DNA from: M3007 sp041741155 | GTDB taxonomy: Bacteria; Bacteroidota; Bacteroidia; Chitinophagales; Saprospiraceae | DNA length: 15,627 nucleotides | Reading direction: 5' to 3' | NCBI GenBank assembly: GCA_041741155.1 | Contig: JBGSKO010000210.1 | Coordinates: 1 to 15,627, forward strand | In this document: positions 1-7,236 of the stretch, piece after piece | Numbering within the stretch: the stretch's first letter is position 1 | Layout of the letters: each line of letters opens with the position of its first letter | Notes under the pieces: generated by a model | What the model was told of the DNA's origin: nothing | Databases searched by the model: none | The model's input: the letters and a program-made list of their open reading frames with translations, nothing else | Position numbers and translations under genes: made by a program

Positions 1-1
1 T

Positions 2-109
2 TCAAAACAAGACCTCAAAGAACAATTGGAACGATTTGTCCAGTATTTTAACCAGGCTCTTGCCAAGCCTTTTAAGTGGACCTATAATGGAAAACCATGC
101 ACAACTTAA
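2..109 (+). CDS. IS630-family transposase, C-terminal end (partial)
   Basis: The reading frame enters from the left edge of the window and ends at TAA 107-109, giving 35 residues. The tail contains RFVQYFNQALAKPFKWTYNG, which resembles the end of the DDE endonuclease domain of IS630-type transposases, where a 'YN...AKPF.W.Y.G.P' segment is common. The catalytic residues would lie upstream, outside the window, so it cannot be said whether the element is intact. No terminal inverted repeat can be assigned because the other end of the element is not visible. The family call rests on this short tail only. Confidence 0.6.
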   Translation, partial: SKQDLKEQLERFVQYFNQALAKPFKWTYNGKPCTT

Positions 110-305
110 TTCATACGCCAACTGCCGGATGCGGCACTAGCGTATCGGCTACGAATACTACTTGCCATCTAAAATATACAACTTTTTGGCTTTGTAATAT
201 CAGCAATCAACACGCGCCGGTACTGTGTCGCACCGAACTGGCCGAGCGCCGGGTGCAGCCCCACCCCACTCACACATTGAACCCCGCCGCTCCATTTCCC
301 CGCCC

Positions 306-313
306 TACCTTTG
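306..313 (+). promoter_or_regulatory. Bacteroidota-type -7 promoter box before the flavoprotein gene
   Basis: TACCTTTG matches the Bacteroidota -7 consensus TAnnTTTG and sits in the context CCTACCTTTGCCG, almost the same as the box before the protease gene at 13353-13360. The nearest upstream TTG (277-279) is 26 nt away, longer than the usual 17-23, so the -33 element is weak or absent. The ATG at 318 is only 4 nt downstream of the box, so a transcript from here would be leaderless or nearly so. Confidence 0.45.
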
Positions 314-317
314 CCGC

Positions 318-1538
318 ATGAATATTGTCATCATAGGCGGCGGTGCGGCGGGATTTTTCGCAGCTATTGCGGCAGCGGAGGCAGATCCGGCGGCGCGTGT
401 GATCATTTTGGAGCGCGGCAGTTCCGTGTTGCAGAAGGTTCGCGTGAGCGGCGGCGGGCGTTGCAATGTCACGCATGCGTGCTTCGATGCCCGCACGCTG
501 GTGCAGTACTACCCCCGGGGTAGCCGCGAACTGCTGGGCCCTTTCCTGCGCTTCGGGCCGCCGGATACGGTGGACTGGTTTGCCAAACGCGGCGTACGCC
601 TCAAGACCGAAGCCGATGGCCGGATGTTCCCGGTCACGGACGATTCTCAAACCATCGTCGAATGCCTGTGGGATGCCGCCAAACACGCCGGCGTGCAGGT
701 GCGCACCGGAACCCGTGTGGAGCGCCTGGAAACTGTCGGCAAAACCTGGCTGGTGCATATCGGTCGGCAGGAAACGTTGTCCGCCGACCGGGTGCTGGTG
801 GCGGGCGGCAGCAGCGAAGGACTTTGGGCGATGCTGGCTGCGTTGGGCCACACCATTGTGCAGCCGGTGCCGTCTTTGTTTACGTTCAATGTAAAAGATC
901 CGCGCCTGCGCGAAATGGCGGGCGTGTCTGTACCGGCCGCGCGGGTACAAGTGGACGGGACCAAATTAGTCGCCGACGGGCCGTTACTGATCACGCATTG
1001 GGGCCTGAGCGGCCCCTGCATCTTGCGGCTATCTGCCTGGGGAGCGCGGGAGCTACACGCCAAAAACTATACGTTTACCCTGCGCATCAACTGGTTGGGC
1101 GATACCGACCTGCCTGAAATCGCATCTGATCTGGATCGGCTGAAGCGGGAAAACGCCCGCAAACAAATCGGTACGCATGCGCAGTTTGGGCTACCCGCAC
1201 GCCTGTGGGAGCGACTGGTAGAGGCTGCAGGCATATCCCCCGAGTTGCGCTGGGCCGATGCCGGCAAACCCGCCCTGCAACGCCTGGCAGCGGAGCTTGG
1301 TGGGGGCGGGTTTGCCGTTCGGGGAAAGAGTACATTCAAAGAAGAATTCGTCACTGCCGGCGGTGTGGATTTGCGCGAAGTGCATTTCAAAACATTTGAA
1401 AGCAAACGGTTCCACGGGCTTTATTTTGCCGGAGAGATTCTCAACATAGATGCCATTACCGGCGGTTTTAATTTCCAGGCCGCCTGGACAGGCGGTTGGA
1501 TCGCTGGGCACGCTATGGTTGAAAAACCGGAAAATTAG
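318..1538 (+). CDS. NAD(P)/FAD-dependent oxidoreductase, HI0933/YhiN/BaiN family
   Basis: This 406-residue flavoprotein has the usual length for the family. Residues 1-12 form the N-terminal FAD-binding strand and GGGAAG turn (7-12), with E32 at the position that normally contacts the FAD ribose. The family signature KVRVSGGGRCNVTH follows at residues 40-53. The C-terminal FAD-closing motif is at about 368-393 (AGE, then NIDAITGGFNFQAAWTGG). The ATG at 318 was chosen because it puts the GxGxxG motif at residue 7; the in-frame ATG at 225 would add 31 Pro/Arg-rich residues unlike the family. No signal peptide is seen, so it is probably cytoplasmic. Related proteins include BaiN, which acts in bile-acid dehydroxylation, but most members have no known substrate and none can be assigned here. 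The stop codon overlaps the stop of the convergent lipoprotein gene by 3 bases. Confidence 0.93.
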   Translation: MNIVIIGGGAAGFFAAIAAAEADPAARVIILERGSSVLQKVRVSGGGRCNVTHACFDARTLVQYYPRGSRELLGPFLRFGPPDTVDWFAKRGVRLKTEADGRMFPVTDDSQTIVECLWDAAKHAGVQVRTGTRVERLETVGKTWLVHIGRQETLSADRVLVAGGSSEGLWAMLAALGHTIVQPVPSLFTFNVKDPRLREMAGVSVPAARVQVDGTKLVADGPLLITHWGLSGPCILRLSAWGARELHAKNYTFTLRINWLGDTDLPEIASDLDRLKRENARKQIGTHAQFGLPARLWERLVEAAGISPELRWADAGKPALQRLAAELGGGGFAVRGKSTFKEEFVTAGGVDLREVHFKTFESKRFHGLYFAGEILNIDAITGGFNFQAAWTGGWIAGHAMVEKPEN

Positions 1539-2035
1539 TTGCCTTTCAACGGCGAACCAACCGGTGTTCCACACACGTGGCCCGGCTGGCCGTGCGGCGG
1601 GTTCATACCCGGAGCAGTGGCAGCAGGAGCCGATGCCGGCGCAGCAGCAGGGTTGGCGGTGGGAGAAAGCGCCGGTGTGGACACCGAAGCACCTTTGGAA
1701 CCGGTAGCAGCACCACCACCCAGCGGCGCACCAACCGGAGATCCACAGACGTGGCCGGGCTGGCCATGCGGCGGGTTGACGGCGCCGGCAGCGCCGGCGG
1801 TAGCGCCTGCAGGAGCGGGTTGTGCCTGGCCCTGTGATCCCGACAGCGGCTGAATCGTGCCGCCATCCGTAACAACACCCTGTGGCTGTGCACCTTGTGA
1901 AGCATCCATGCCAGGGGTAGCTGCATCCGAAGAAGTAGCTTCGCCGGTAGTATTTGTTTGAGAAGAGGTGTCGTTTTTGCAAGCGCCCGCGAACAGGGTC
2001 AGCAACAAAGCAAAGGAGACAATACGAAATTTCAT
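1535..2035 (-). CDS. Small lipoprotein with two NPPHGQPGHVC motifs
   Basis: This is a 166-residue predicted lipoprotein. Residues 1-18 are a signal peptide ending in a lipobox-like FAGAC, with C19 as the probable lipidated cysteine; an A at -3 is tolerated but not ideal. The mature part is a low-complexity linker rich in Ala, Gly, Pro, Ser and Thr, interrupted by two near-identical segments: NPPHGQPGHVCGSPVGAPL (87-105) and NPPHGQPGHVCGTPVGSPL (145-163), the second close to the C-terminus. From memory, related segments (HGQPGHRC..PVGAPL) recur in Bacteroidota proteins of unknown function; I know of no assigned role. The repeated His and Cys residues (H90, H95, C97; H148, H153, C155) could bind a metal or form disulfides, which is speculation. 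Translation may start instead at an ATG three codons upstream (2044). The gene has its own -7/-33 promoter and converges with the flavoprotein gene. Confidence 0.8.
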   Translation of the reverse strand: MKFRIVSFALLLTLFAGACKNDTSSQTNTTGEATSSDAATPGMDASQGAQPQGVVTDGGTIQPLSGSQGQAQPAPAGATAGAAGAVNPPHGQPGHVCGSPVGAPLGGGAATGSKGASVSTPALSPTANPAAAPASAPAATAPGMNPPHGQPGHVCGTPVGSPLKGN

Positions 2036-2068
2036 TTTTTGCATTTTTTTTATTGTGAAAATGGAGGG

Positions 2069-2101
2069 CAAAGGTATGCGGAGTCCGGCAAAGTGTAGCA
2101 A
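2069..2101 (-). promoter_or_regulatory. Promoter of the lipoprotein gene (TTG-N22-TACCTTTG)
   Basis: On the minus strand TTG (2101-2099) is followed after 22 nt by TACCTTTG (2076-2069), matching the Bacteroidota TTG / TAnnTTTG pattern. Transcription would begin about 5-7 nt further on, leaving a leader of roughly 25-30 nt before the ATG at 2035. Confidence 0.5.
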
Positions 2102-2267
2102 TATCAGTTTTTTTGTTTCATTCCCGGAGGGCAGTATTGGGTGAAGCAACCAGGTAAATATCACTGATTGTCGCCCATCCGAGAAAAAAAATCCAGAAAG
2201 GCCCGGTTTTTGCTATTCCTTTGTGGAACAGTTTTTGTTTTCTTCATTTTTCAATCCATAGTTGTCC

Positions 2268-2765
2268 ATGAACCGATTCATGCTCACCACACTCGTGTGG
2301 CTGTGCGCGCTTGTGATAGGCGCAGCACAAGATGCCACCTATTTCAACCAAGTTATTGGATCTACGGGCCGTTTTGCCGTTCAACAAGGCCGCTTGTATG
2401 CGTACACGGTCGGGGAAGTTGTTATTCCCACTGTTACATCCGGCAACCAGGTACTCACCCAGGGCTTTCACCAACCCGAACACACACGAATCGTTTCCGT
2501 CGGCAATCCTGACCTGACGGATTGGGATATTCGTGTGTTTCCCAACCCGGTATCGGACCTGCTGACCATCCAGTTTTCGGCAGCCAAAGGCTCGTCCCTT
2601 CGGGCTACCGTCGTGGATGTGGTCGGAAAAGTAGTTCTGACAGACCAGCCCGTGTCCGCCGGTTCCTTGCTCGATTGCAGGGCATGGCAACCGGGGGTCT
2701 ATTTTGTGGTTCTGACCGACCCAATCACCCGAGCTTCCGCCATGACCCGTGTCATCCGGCTGTGA
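2268..2765 (+). CDS. Small secreted protein with T9SS type A sorting domain
   Basis: This 165-residue protein has a Sec signal peptide (about residues 1-20, ending ALVIGAAQ). Residues 21-72 form a short domain with the elements VIGSTG, YTVGEVVIPT and VLTQGFHQP; I recognise this arrangement from many small Bacteroidota secreted proteins, but it has no known function. Residues 85-165 are a type A T9SS C-terminal sorting domain: VFPNPVSDLLTI near 90, a central VVDVVGKVV, and the end PGVYFVVL...TRVIRL. It should be exported by Sec and then by T9SS to the cell surface or medium, losing the sorting domain. The ATG at 2268 was preferred to an in-frame TTG at 2262. The next gene starts 56 bp downstream with no hairpin between, so the two may be co-transcribed. 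Confidence 0.88.
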   Translation: MNRFMLTTLVWLCALVIGAAQDATYFNQVIGSTGRFAVQQGRLYAYTVGEVVIPTVTSGNQVLTQGFHQPEHTRIVSVGNPDLTDWDIRVFPNPVSDLLTIQFSAAKGSSLRATVVDVVGKVVLTDQPVSAGSLLDCRAWQPGVYFVVLTDPITRASAMTRVIRL

Positions 2766-2821
2766 TCCTGTGTATTTTTTTACTCCTATTTTTTTGTGAA
2801 CATTCCAAAATTGAAGGTACT

Positions 2822-5800
2822 ATGACAAACCGTCACTTACTACTCGTGGGCCTGCTGATGCTTCTTTTTGCCTGGCGCACAGAGGCGCAAACTGCACCAC
2901 AAGGCTTTAGCTACCAGTGCATTGTGCGCGACAACACCGGTGCTTCTCTTAACAACCAAACCGTCACGTTGCTTTTTTCCATCCGCAACGGCGCGCCAAA
3001 CGGACCGGTTTCCTACTCGGAAATGCAAACGTCGTCCACAAACGCATACGGGTTAGTCAACCTGGTTATCGGCCAGGGAACTCCGCTCCAGGGCAATTTC
3101 AGCACCATCAACTGGGGATCGAGCGCCAAATACCTCACGGTTTCCGTGGAAACAGCGCCCAACGTCTTTGACGAACTCGGCACCTCCCAACTGATGAGCG
3201 TGCCGTATGCCCTGTATGCGCAAAATACCGCCGCCAGTGGCGATAACTGGGGCACACAAACCGTGCAAGCCGATCCAACGCTAAGTGGGAATGGGACCAG
3301 CGGCACTCCGCTCACGATCGCGCAACAAGGCGCTCAACCGGGCCAGGTACTCAAATGGAACGGCACCTCCTGGGTGCCTCAAGACGACAATACCGGCCAG
3401 GCCGGCACCGTCTCCGAAATCAACACCGGCGCAGGCCTGACGGGCGGACCCATCACCACCACCGGCACCATCAGTCTGGCCAACAGCCCCGTAACGCCCG
3501 GCCAATACGGCAGCGGCACCGATATTCCAGTAGTTACCGTGGACCAATACGGCCGGATAATCGAGATTTCCACCATAACCCTGCCTCCCGGCAATTTTAA
3601 TGTTGTAGGCGCCACCGGCATCGGTGTAGCTCAAAATGGCCAGGAGTTTACGATCACGAATACCGGCGATACCGATCCCACCAACGACTTAACCACCACC
3701 AGCCAGGCCGACGGCGATGTATCCGGACCGTTCTCCAACCTGCAACTCAAACCGAATGCAGTAGGCAATCCGGAAATCGCCGATAATGCCGTCAGCACAG
3801 CTAAAATCGCCGACGGCGCCGTCAGTACGGGTAAAATAGCGGACGGTGCGGTAGCAACCGGCAAAATGGCCGATGGCGCGGTGACCACCCCAAAACTGGG
3901 CAATGGCTCCGTAACGGCGGTCAAACTGAACGATATGGGCGCCACCAGCGGCCAGGTACTCAAATGGACCGGCACCACCTGGGCGCCGGCACAGGACGCC
4001 CTCGGAACGGTCAGCCTGACCGGCGGACAAGGTATCGGCGTTACCGGCCTTTCCCCGAACTTCACCATTACCAATACCGGCGATACCAATGCCGCCGACG
4101 ACATAACGACCAGCAGCACGGCCGATGGTGACGTCTCCGGTGTATTTGCCAATTTGCAACTCAAACCGAACGTAGTCACCTCCGCAGAACTGGCAAACAA
4201 CGCCGTTACCACAACAAAAATCAACGCGCAAGCCGTTACCGGCGACAAAATCGGTCAAATGGGCGCCGCCAACGGCCAGGTACTCAAATGGACCGGCACG
4301 ACCTGGGAACCGGCTGCGGACAACCTCGGATCTGTCACCATAACCGGCGGCGTGGGCATAGATGTAATTGCGGTAGGCCAAAACTTTACGATTGCCAACG
4401 GCGGCGACATCAATCCCTTCGACGATATTACGACAAACAGTATCGCCGATGGCGATATCATCGGCCCGTTCAACAACCTGCAAATCAGGCAAGGCGTGGT
4501 CACCAATTTTGAACTGGCCAACAACGCGGTGCAAACTGCTAAAATCCAAAATGCTGCCGTGACCGGCGAAAAGCTCGCCCAAATGAGTGCCACCAACGGA
4601 CAAATTCTCAAGTGGAACGGCACCATCTGGGCGCCGGCCGCCGATCTTGGCCCCGACAACTGGGGTACGCAGACTGTTATCACCGGCGCTGCATTATCCG
4701 GAAACGGGACCGGCAGCAGCCCGCTCAACCTCGACCCGCAAGGCGCTGCTGCCGGGCAGGTACTCAAATGGAACGGTACTGCCTGGACTCCCGCAAACGA
4801 CAACTCCGGCGCGGACAACTGGGGCACGCAAACGGCCGCAACCAATGCGACAATCACCGGAAACGGCACCGTAGCCAACCCGCTCGGCATCGCTCCGCAA
4901 GGTGCTACTGCCGGCCAGGTGCTCAAATTCAACGGCACCACCTGGTTGCCACAGAACGAAGCCGCCGGTGACAACTGGGGTGCTCAAACAGCCGAAACTA
5001 ATGCAACACTTACGGGAGCCGGCACCGTAGCCAACCCGCTCGGTATCGCTGCTCAAGGCGCTACTCCCGGCCAGGTACTCAAATTCAATGGAACGACCTG
5101 GACCCCACAGAACGAAGCTGCCGGCGACGACTGGGGAACTCAAACTACGGCAACTGATGCTACAATCGCTGGAAATGGCACTGCCGGCAACCCAATCAGC
5201 ATTGCTGCTCAAGGCGCTACTGCCGGCCAGGTGCTAAAATTCAACGGCACCACCTGGACCCCGCAGAACGAAGCTGCCGGCGACGACTGGGGCACACAGG
5301 TAGTCGAAAAATCGCTCAACCTGGGTGGTAACGGTACCGCAGGCAATCCCTTGCGAATTGACCAGTTTGGCGCTACAAACGGCCAGGTACTCAAGTGGAA
5401 CCAGGCCATGAACCTCTGGACACCAGCCAACGATATCGGTGTCAGTGGTGGCGACGACTGGGGCGCACAGGTGGCTGTCACCAATGCTACCCTCACCGGC
5501 GACGGCGCCGCCACCCCGCTGGGTATTGCAGCTCAAGGCGCTACTGCCGGCCAGGTGCTCAAATTCAACGGCGCCACCTGGGTACCACAGGATGAAGCCG
5601 GTGGCGACGACTGGGGCAACCAGGCAGCTGCTACGTCGCTGAATATTATCGGCGACGGTACAGCAGGCAATCCGCTGCGTCTCGCCAGTTTCACAGCCAC
5701 CGCCGGCCAGGTACTTTCCTGGAATCCGGCGCTCAATCTCTGGGTACCGGCTGATGACACCTGGGGCGCACAGGTCGCCGATACAGATGCCACGCTCACG

Positions 5801-7141
5801 GGCGACGGCGCCGCTACCCCGCTGGGCATTGCGGCTCAAGGCGCTACCTCGGGCCAGGTGCTCAAATTCAACGGCACTACCTGGGTTCCGGGTAACGACC
5901 TCGGCGGCGGCAACGACTACACCGCAGGCGCCGGCATCAGCATCACCGGCACACCGCCCAACCTCGTCATATCCAACACCGGAGATGCCGACAACAATCC
6001 CACGAACGAAATTCAGGCCCTGTCCATCAATGGTGCAGACCTGACCCTGTCCAACGGCGGCGGCACCGTCACCCTCCCTTCTGCCAACAACTACACCGCC
6101 GGCACAGGCATCGCTATCACCGGTTCGGCGCCGAATTTCACGATCGAAAACACCGGCGATGCCGACGACGACGCTACGAACGAACTCCAGAATTTGAGCC
6201 TGAACGGCACCAAACTCACCCTTTCCGGCACCAACAGCGAAGTGAATTTTGACACCTTGCTCACCGGTATTGGATCCGGATTCTGGACACCCGCAGGCGC
6301 CAATATTTACAATTCCAATAGCGGCAATGTCGGGGTTGGAACGACTATCCCCATCCGCCAACTGCATGTGAAAGGTATGGGCGAGGTGATTCGGATCGAA
6401 GGCAGCAATTCTGCTATCGGATTTGCAGACGGTACCCTACTCAGTGCTTCAGTCTCCAAGTCGCCCGGGTTTTTAACTATTGCAGCGGAGGACTCATCCT
6501 CCATTGTTCTTGCAACAGGAGCTGGCAAAACGGTTTTTGTGGACGGGTCAAGCGGTTATGTCGGTATGGGCGCATCCAATACTACCAATGCCCGGCTGAA
6601 AGTGCTTCACCCTTCCGGCGGCGCCGGCTTGATGATCGAAAACAGCAACAGCGGCGGCAATTGGGACTTCCGGGTAAATGGTTTTGACGGCAGCCTGAAC
6701 CTGCACAACAACTTCTTCGGCGGTGGTTTACCGGTGGGCATTTTTGCTACAAACGGCTTCTACACGCCCTCCGACCGGCGGTTTAAAAAAGACATTGTCG
6801 GCACGGGAAGTATCCTCGGCAAAGTCAACAGCCTCAACCCGGTGTACTACCGCTACAACCAGGAAACTGCAGAAACCAAACGCACCATCGGTTTTGTGGC
6901 GCAGGAAGTGGAAGTGCTGTTCCCGGAATTAGTCGTACAAAATCGCGCCGAAGATGGCAACACCTACCTCGGAGTCAACTACGCCGGTTTTGGTGTTTTG
7001 GCTATCAAAGCGATTCAGGAACAACAGGAACAGATCAATGCGCTCCAGCAGGAAAAGAGCCAACTGCTTCAGCGGTTGAACAGCCTCGAAGCACGGATGC
7101 AAAACGTCGAGCAAGCTCGGGCTTCGACAAAGGATAAATAG
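2822..7141 (+). CDS. Repeat-rich fibre protein with C-terminal peptidase S74 chaperone domain
   Basis: This 1439-residue protein starts with a signal peptide (1-22, ending WRTEAQ) and an N-terminal domain (about 25-140, beginning PQGFSYQCIVRDNTG) typical of Bacteroidota 'tail fiber domain-containing' proteins. Residues 141-1028 are repeats: twelve GQVLKWNGTTW-type motifs between 174 and 1025, three DGDVxGPFxNLQ blocks (near 282, 420 and 530), five exact 10-residue repeats at 319-368, and eight contiguous units of about 52 residues from 612. Two further related blocks (NYTAGxGIxITG...NTGDAD) follow. The C-terminus is a peptidase S74 domain with SDRRFKKDI, where S1317 and K1322 match the Ser/Lys pair used for self-cleavage, then a coiled coil (about 1394-1430). 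By analogy with phage tailspikes, S74 trimerises the fibre and then cuts itself off before S1317. The ATG at 2822 was chosen for the signal peptide; the frame is open for another 300 bp upstream, inside the previous gene. No T9SS sorting domain is seen. Confidence 0.9.
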   Translation: MTNRHLLLVGLLMLLFAWRTEAQTAPQGFSYQCIVRDNTGASLNNQTVTLLFSIRNGAPNGPVSYSEMQTSSTNAYGLVNLVIGQGTPLQGNFSTINWGSSAKYLTVSVETAPNVFDELGTSQLMSVPYALYAQNTAASGDNWGTQTVQADPTLSGNGTSGTPLTIAQQGAQPGQVLKWNGTSWVPQDDNTGQAGTVSEINTGAGLTGGPITTTGTISLANSPVTPGQYGSGTDIPVVTVDQYGRIIEISTITLPPGNFNVVGATGIGVAQNGQEFTITNTGDTDPTNDLTTTSQADGDVSGPFSNLQLKPNAVGNPEIADNAVSTAKIADGAVSTGKIADGAVATGKMADGAVTTPKLGNGSVTAVKLNDMGATSGQVLKWTGTTWAPAQDALGTVSLTGGQGIGVTGLSPNFTITNTGDTNAADDITTSSTADGDVSGVFANLQLKPNVVTSAELANNAVTTTKINAQAVTGDKIGQMGAANGQVLKWTGTTWEPAADNLGSVTITGGVGIDVIAVGQNFTIANGGDINPFDDITTNSIADGDIIGPFNNLQIRQGVVTNFELANNAVQTAKIQNAAVTGEKLAQMSATNGQILKWNGTIWAPAADLGPDNWGTQTVITGAALSGNGTGSSPLNLDPQGAAAGQVLKWNGTAWTPANDNSGADNWGTQTAATNATITGNGTVANPLGIAPQGATAGQVLKFNGTTWLPQNEAAGDNWGAQTAETNATLTGAGTVANPLGIAAQGATPGQVLKFNGTTWTPQNEAAGDDWGTQTTATDATIAGNGTAGNPISIAAQGATAGQVLKFNGTTWTPQNEAAGDDWGTQVVEKSLNLGGNGTAGNPLRIDQFGATNGQVLKWNQAMNLWTPANDIGVSGGDDWGAQVAVTNATLTGDGAATPLGIAAQGATAGQVLKFNGATWVPQDEAGGDDWGNQAAATSLNIIGDGTAGNPLRLASFTATAGQVLSWNPALNLWVPADDTWGAQVADTDATLTGDGAATPLGIAAQGATSGQVLKFNGTTWVPGNDLGGGNDYTAGAGISITGTPPNLVISNTGDADNNPTNEIQALSINGADLTLSNGGGTVTLPSANNYTAGTGIAITGSAPNFTIENTGDADDDATNELQNLSLNGTKLTLSGTNSEVNFDTLLTGIGSGFWTPAGANIYNSNSGNVGVGTTIPIRQLHVKGMGEVIRIEGSNSAIGFADGTLLSASVSKSPGFLTIAAEDSSSIVLATGAGKTVFVDGSSGYVGMGASNTTNARLKVLHPSGGAGLMIENSNSGGNWDFRVNGFDGSLNLHNNFFGGGLPVGIFATNGFYTPSDRRFKKDIVGTGSILGKVNSLNPVYYRYNQETAETKRTIGFVAQEVEVLFPELVVQNRAEDGNTYLGVNYAGFGVLAIKAIQEQQEQINALQQEKSQLLQRLNSLEARMQNVEQARASTKDK
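3776..3925 (+). repeat. Five tandem 30-bp repeats inside the fibre gene
   Basis: Five consecutive units encode 10-residue repeats of the form IADGAVxTxK (residues 319-368). Such decapeptides are found in phage and bacterial fibre proteins. The first three units are most alike and the last (LGNGSVTAVK) is the most divergent. Confidence 0.85.
4655..5905 (+). repeat. Eight tandem ~156-bp repeats inside the fibre gene
   Basis: Each unit encodes about 52 residues, starting D(N/D)WGxQ and containing GQVLKxNGTTWxP. Starts at 5126 and 5282 are exactly 156 nt apart. The units beginning near 4970 and 5126 are almost identical in protein and very close in DNA, suggesting recent duplication or gene conversion, while units 6 and 8 are variant, with an insertion in the NGTTW segment (NQAMNLW, NPALNLW). 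A ninth, separate unit lies near residue 141. Confidence 0.85.
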
Positions 7142-7160
7142 TGTTTTTTGAAAATCAACA

Positions 7161-7202
7161 AAATGCCACAGTTCCGCACCTTTGCGGGGCTGTGGCATTT
7201 TT
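7161..7202 (+). terminator. Rho-independent terminator after the fibre gene
   Basis: A perfect 11-bp stem (AAATGCCACAG at 7161-7171 with CTGTGGCATTT at 7190-7200) encloses an 18-nt loop that can itself pair (CCGCA with TGCGG), and the right arm runs into TTTTT. It lies 19 bp after the fibre stop codon and separates it from the type B cargo gene. Confidence 0.85.
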
Positions 7203-7236
7203 GCTAAGGCATCAAAGTAAACAAGAGAAAACGATT

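Noticed and set aside
2522..2821. Upstream extension of the fibre gene by 100 codons
   Set aside because: It overlaps the T9SS type A gene in another frame and would bury the signal peptide that starts at 2822.
5234..6367. Long minus-strand reading frame (377 codons)
   Set aside because: It is antisense to the repetitive fibre gene, and its apparent repeats merely mirror the fibre repeats.
2822..7141. Prophage remnant, because of the tail-fibre-like protein
   Set aside because: No other phage gene is present, the protein has a Sec signal peptide, and its neighbours are T9SS cargo. The N-terminal domain is of a chromosomal Bacteroidota type.
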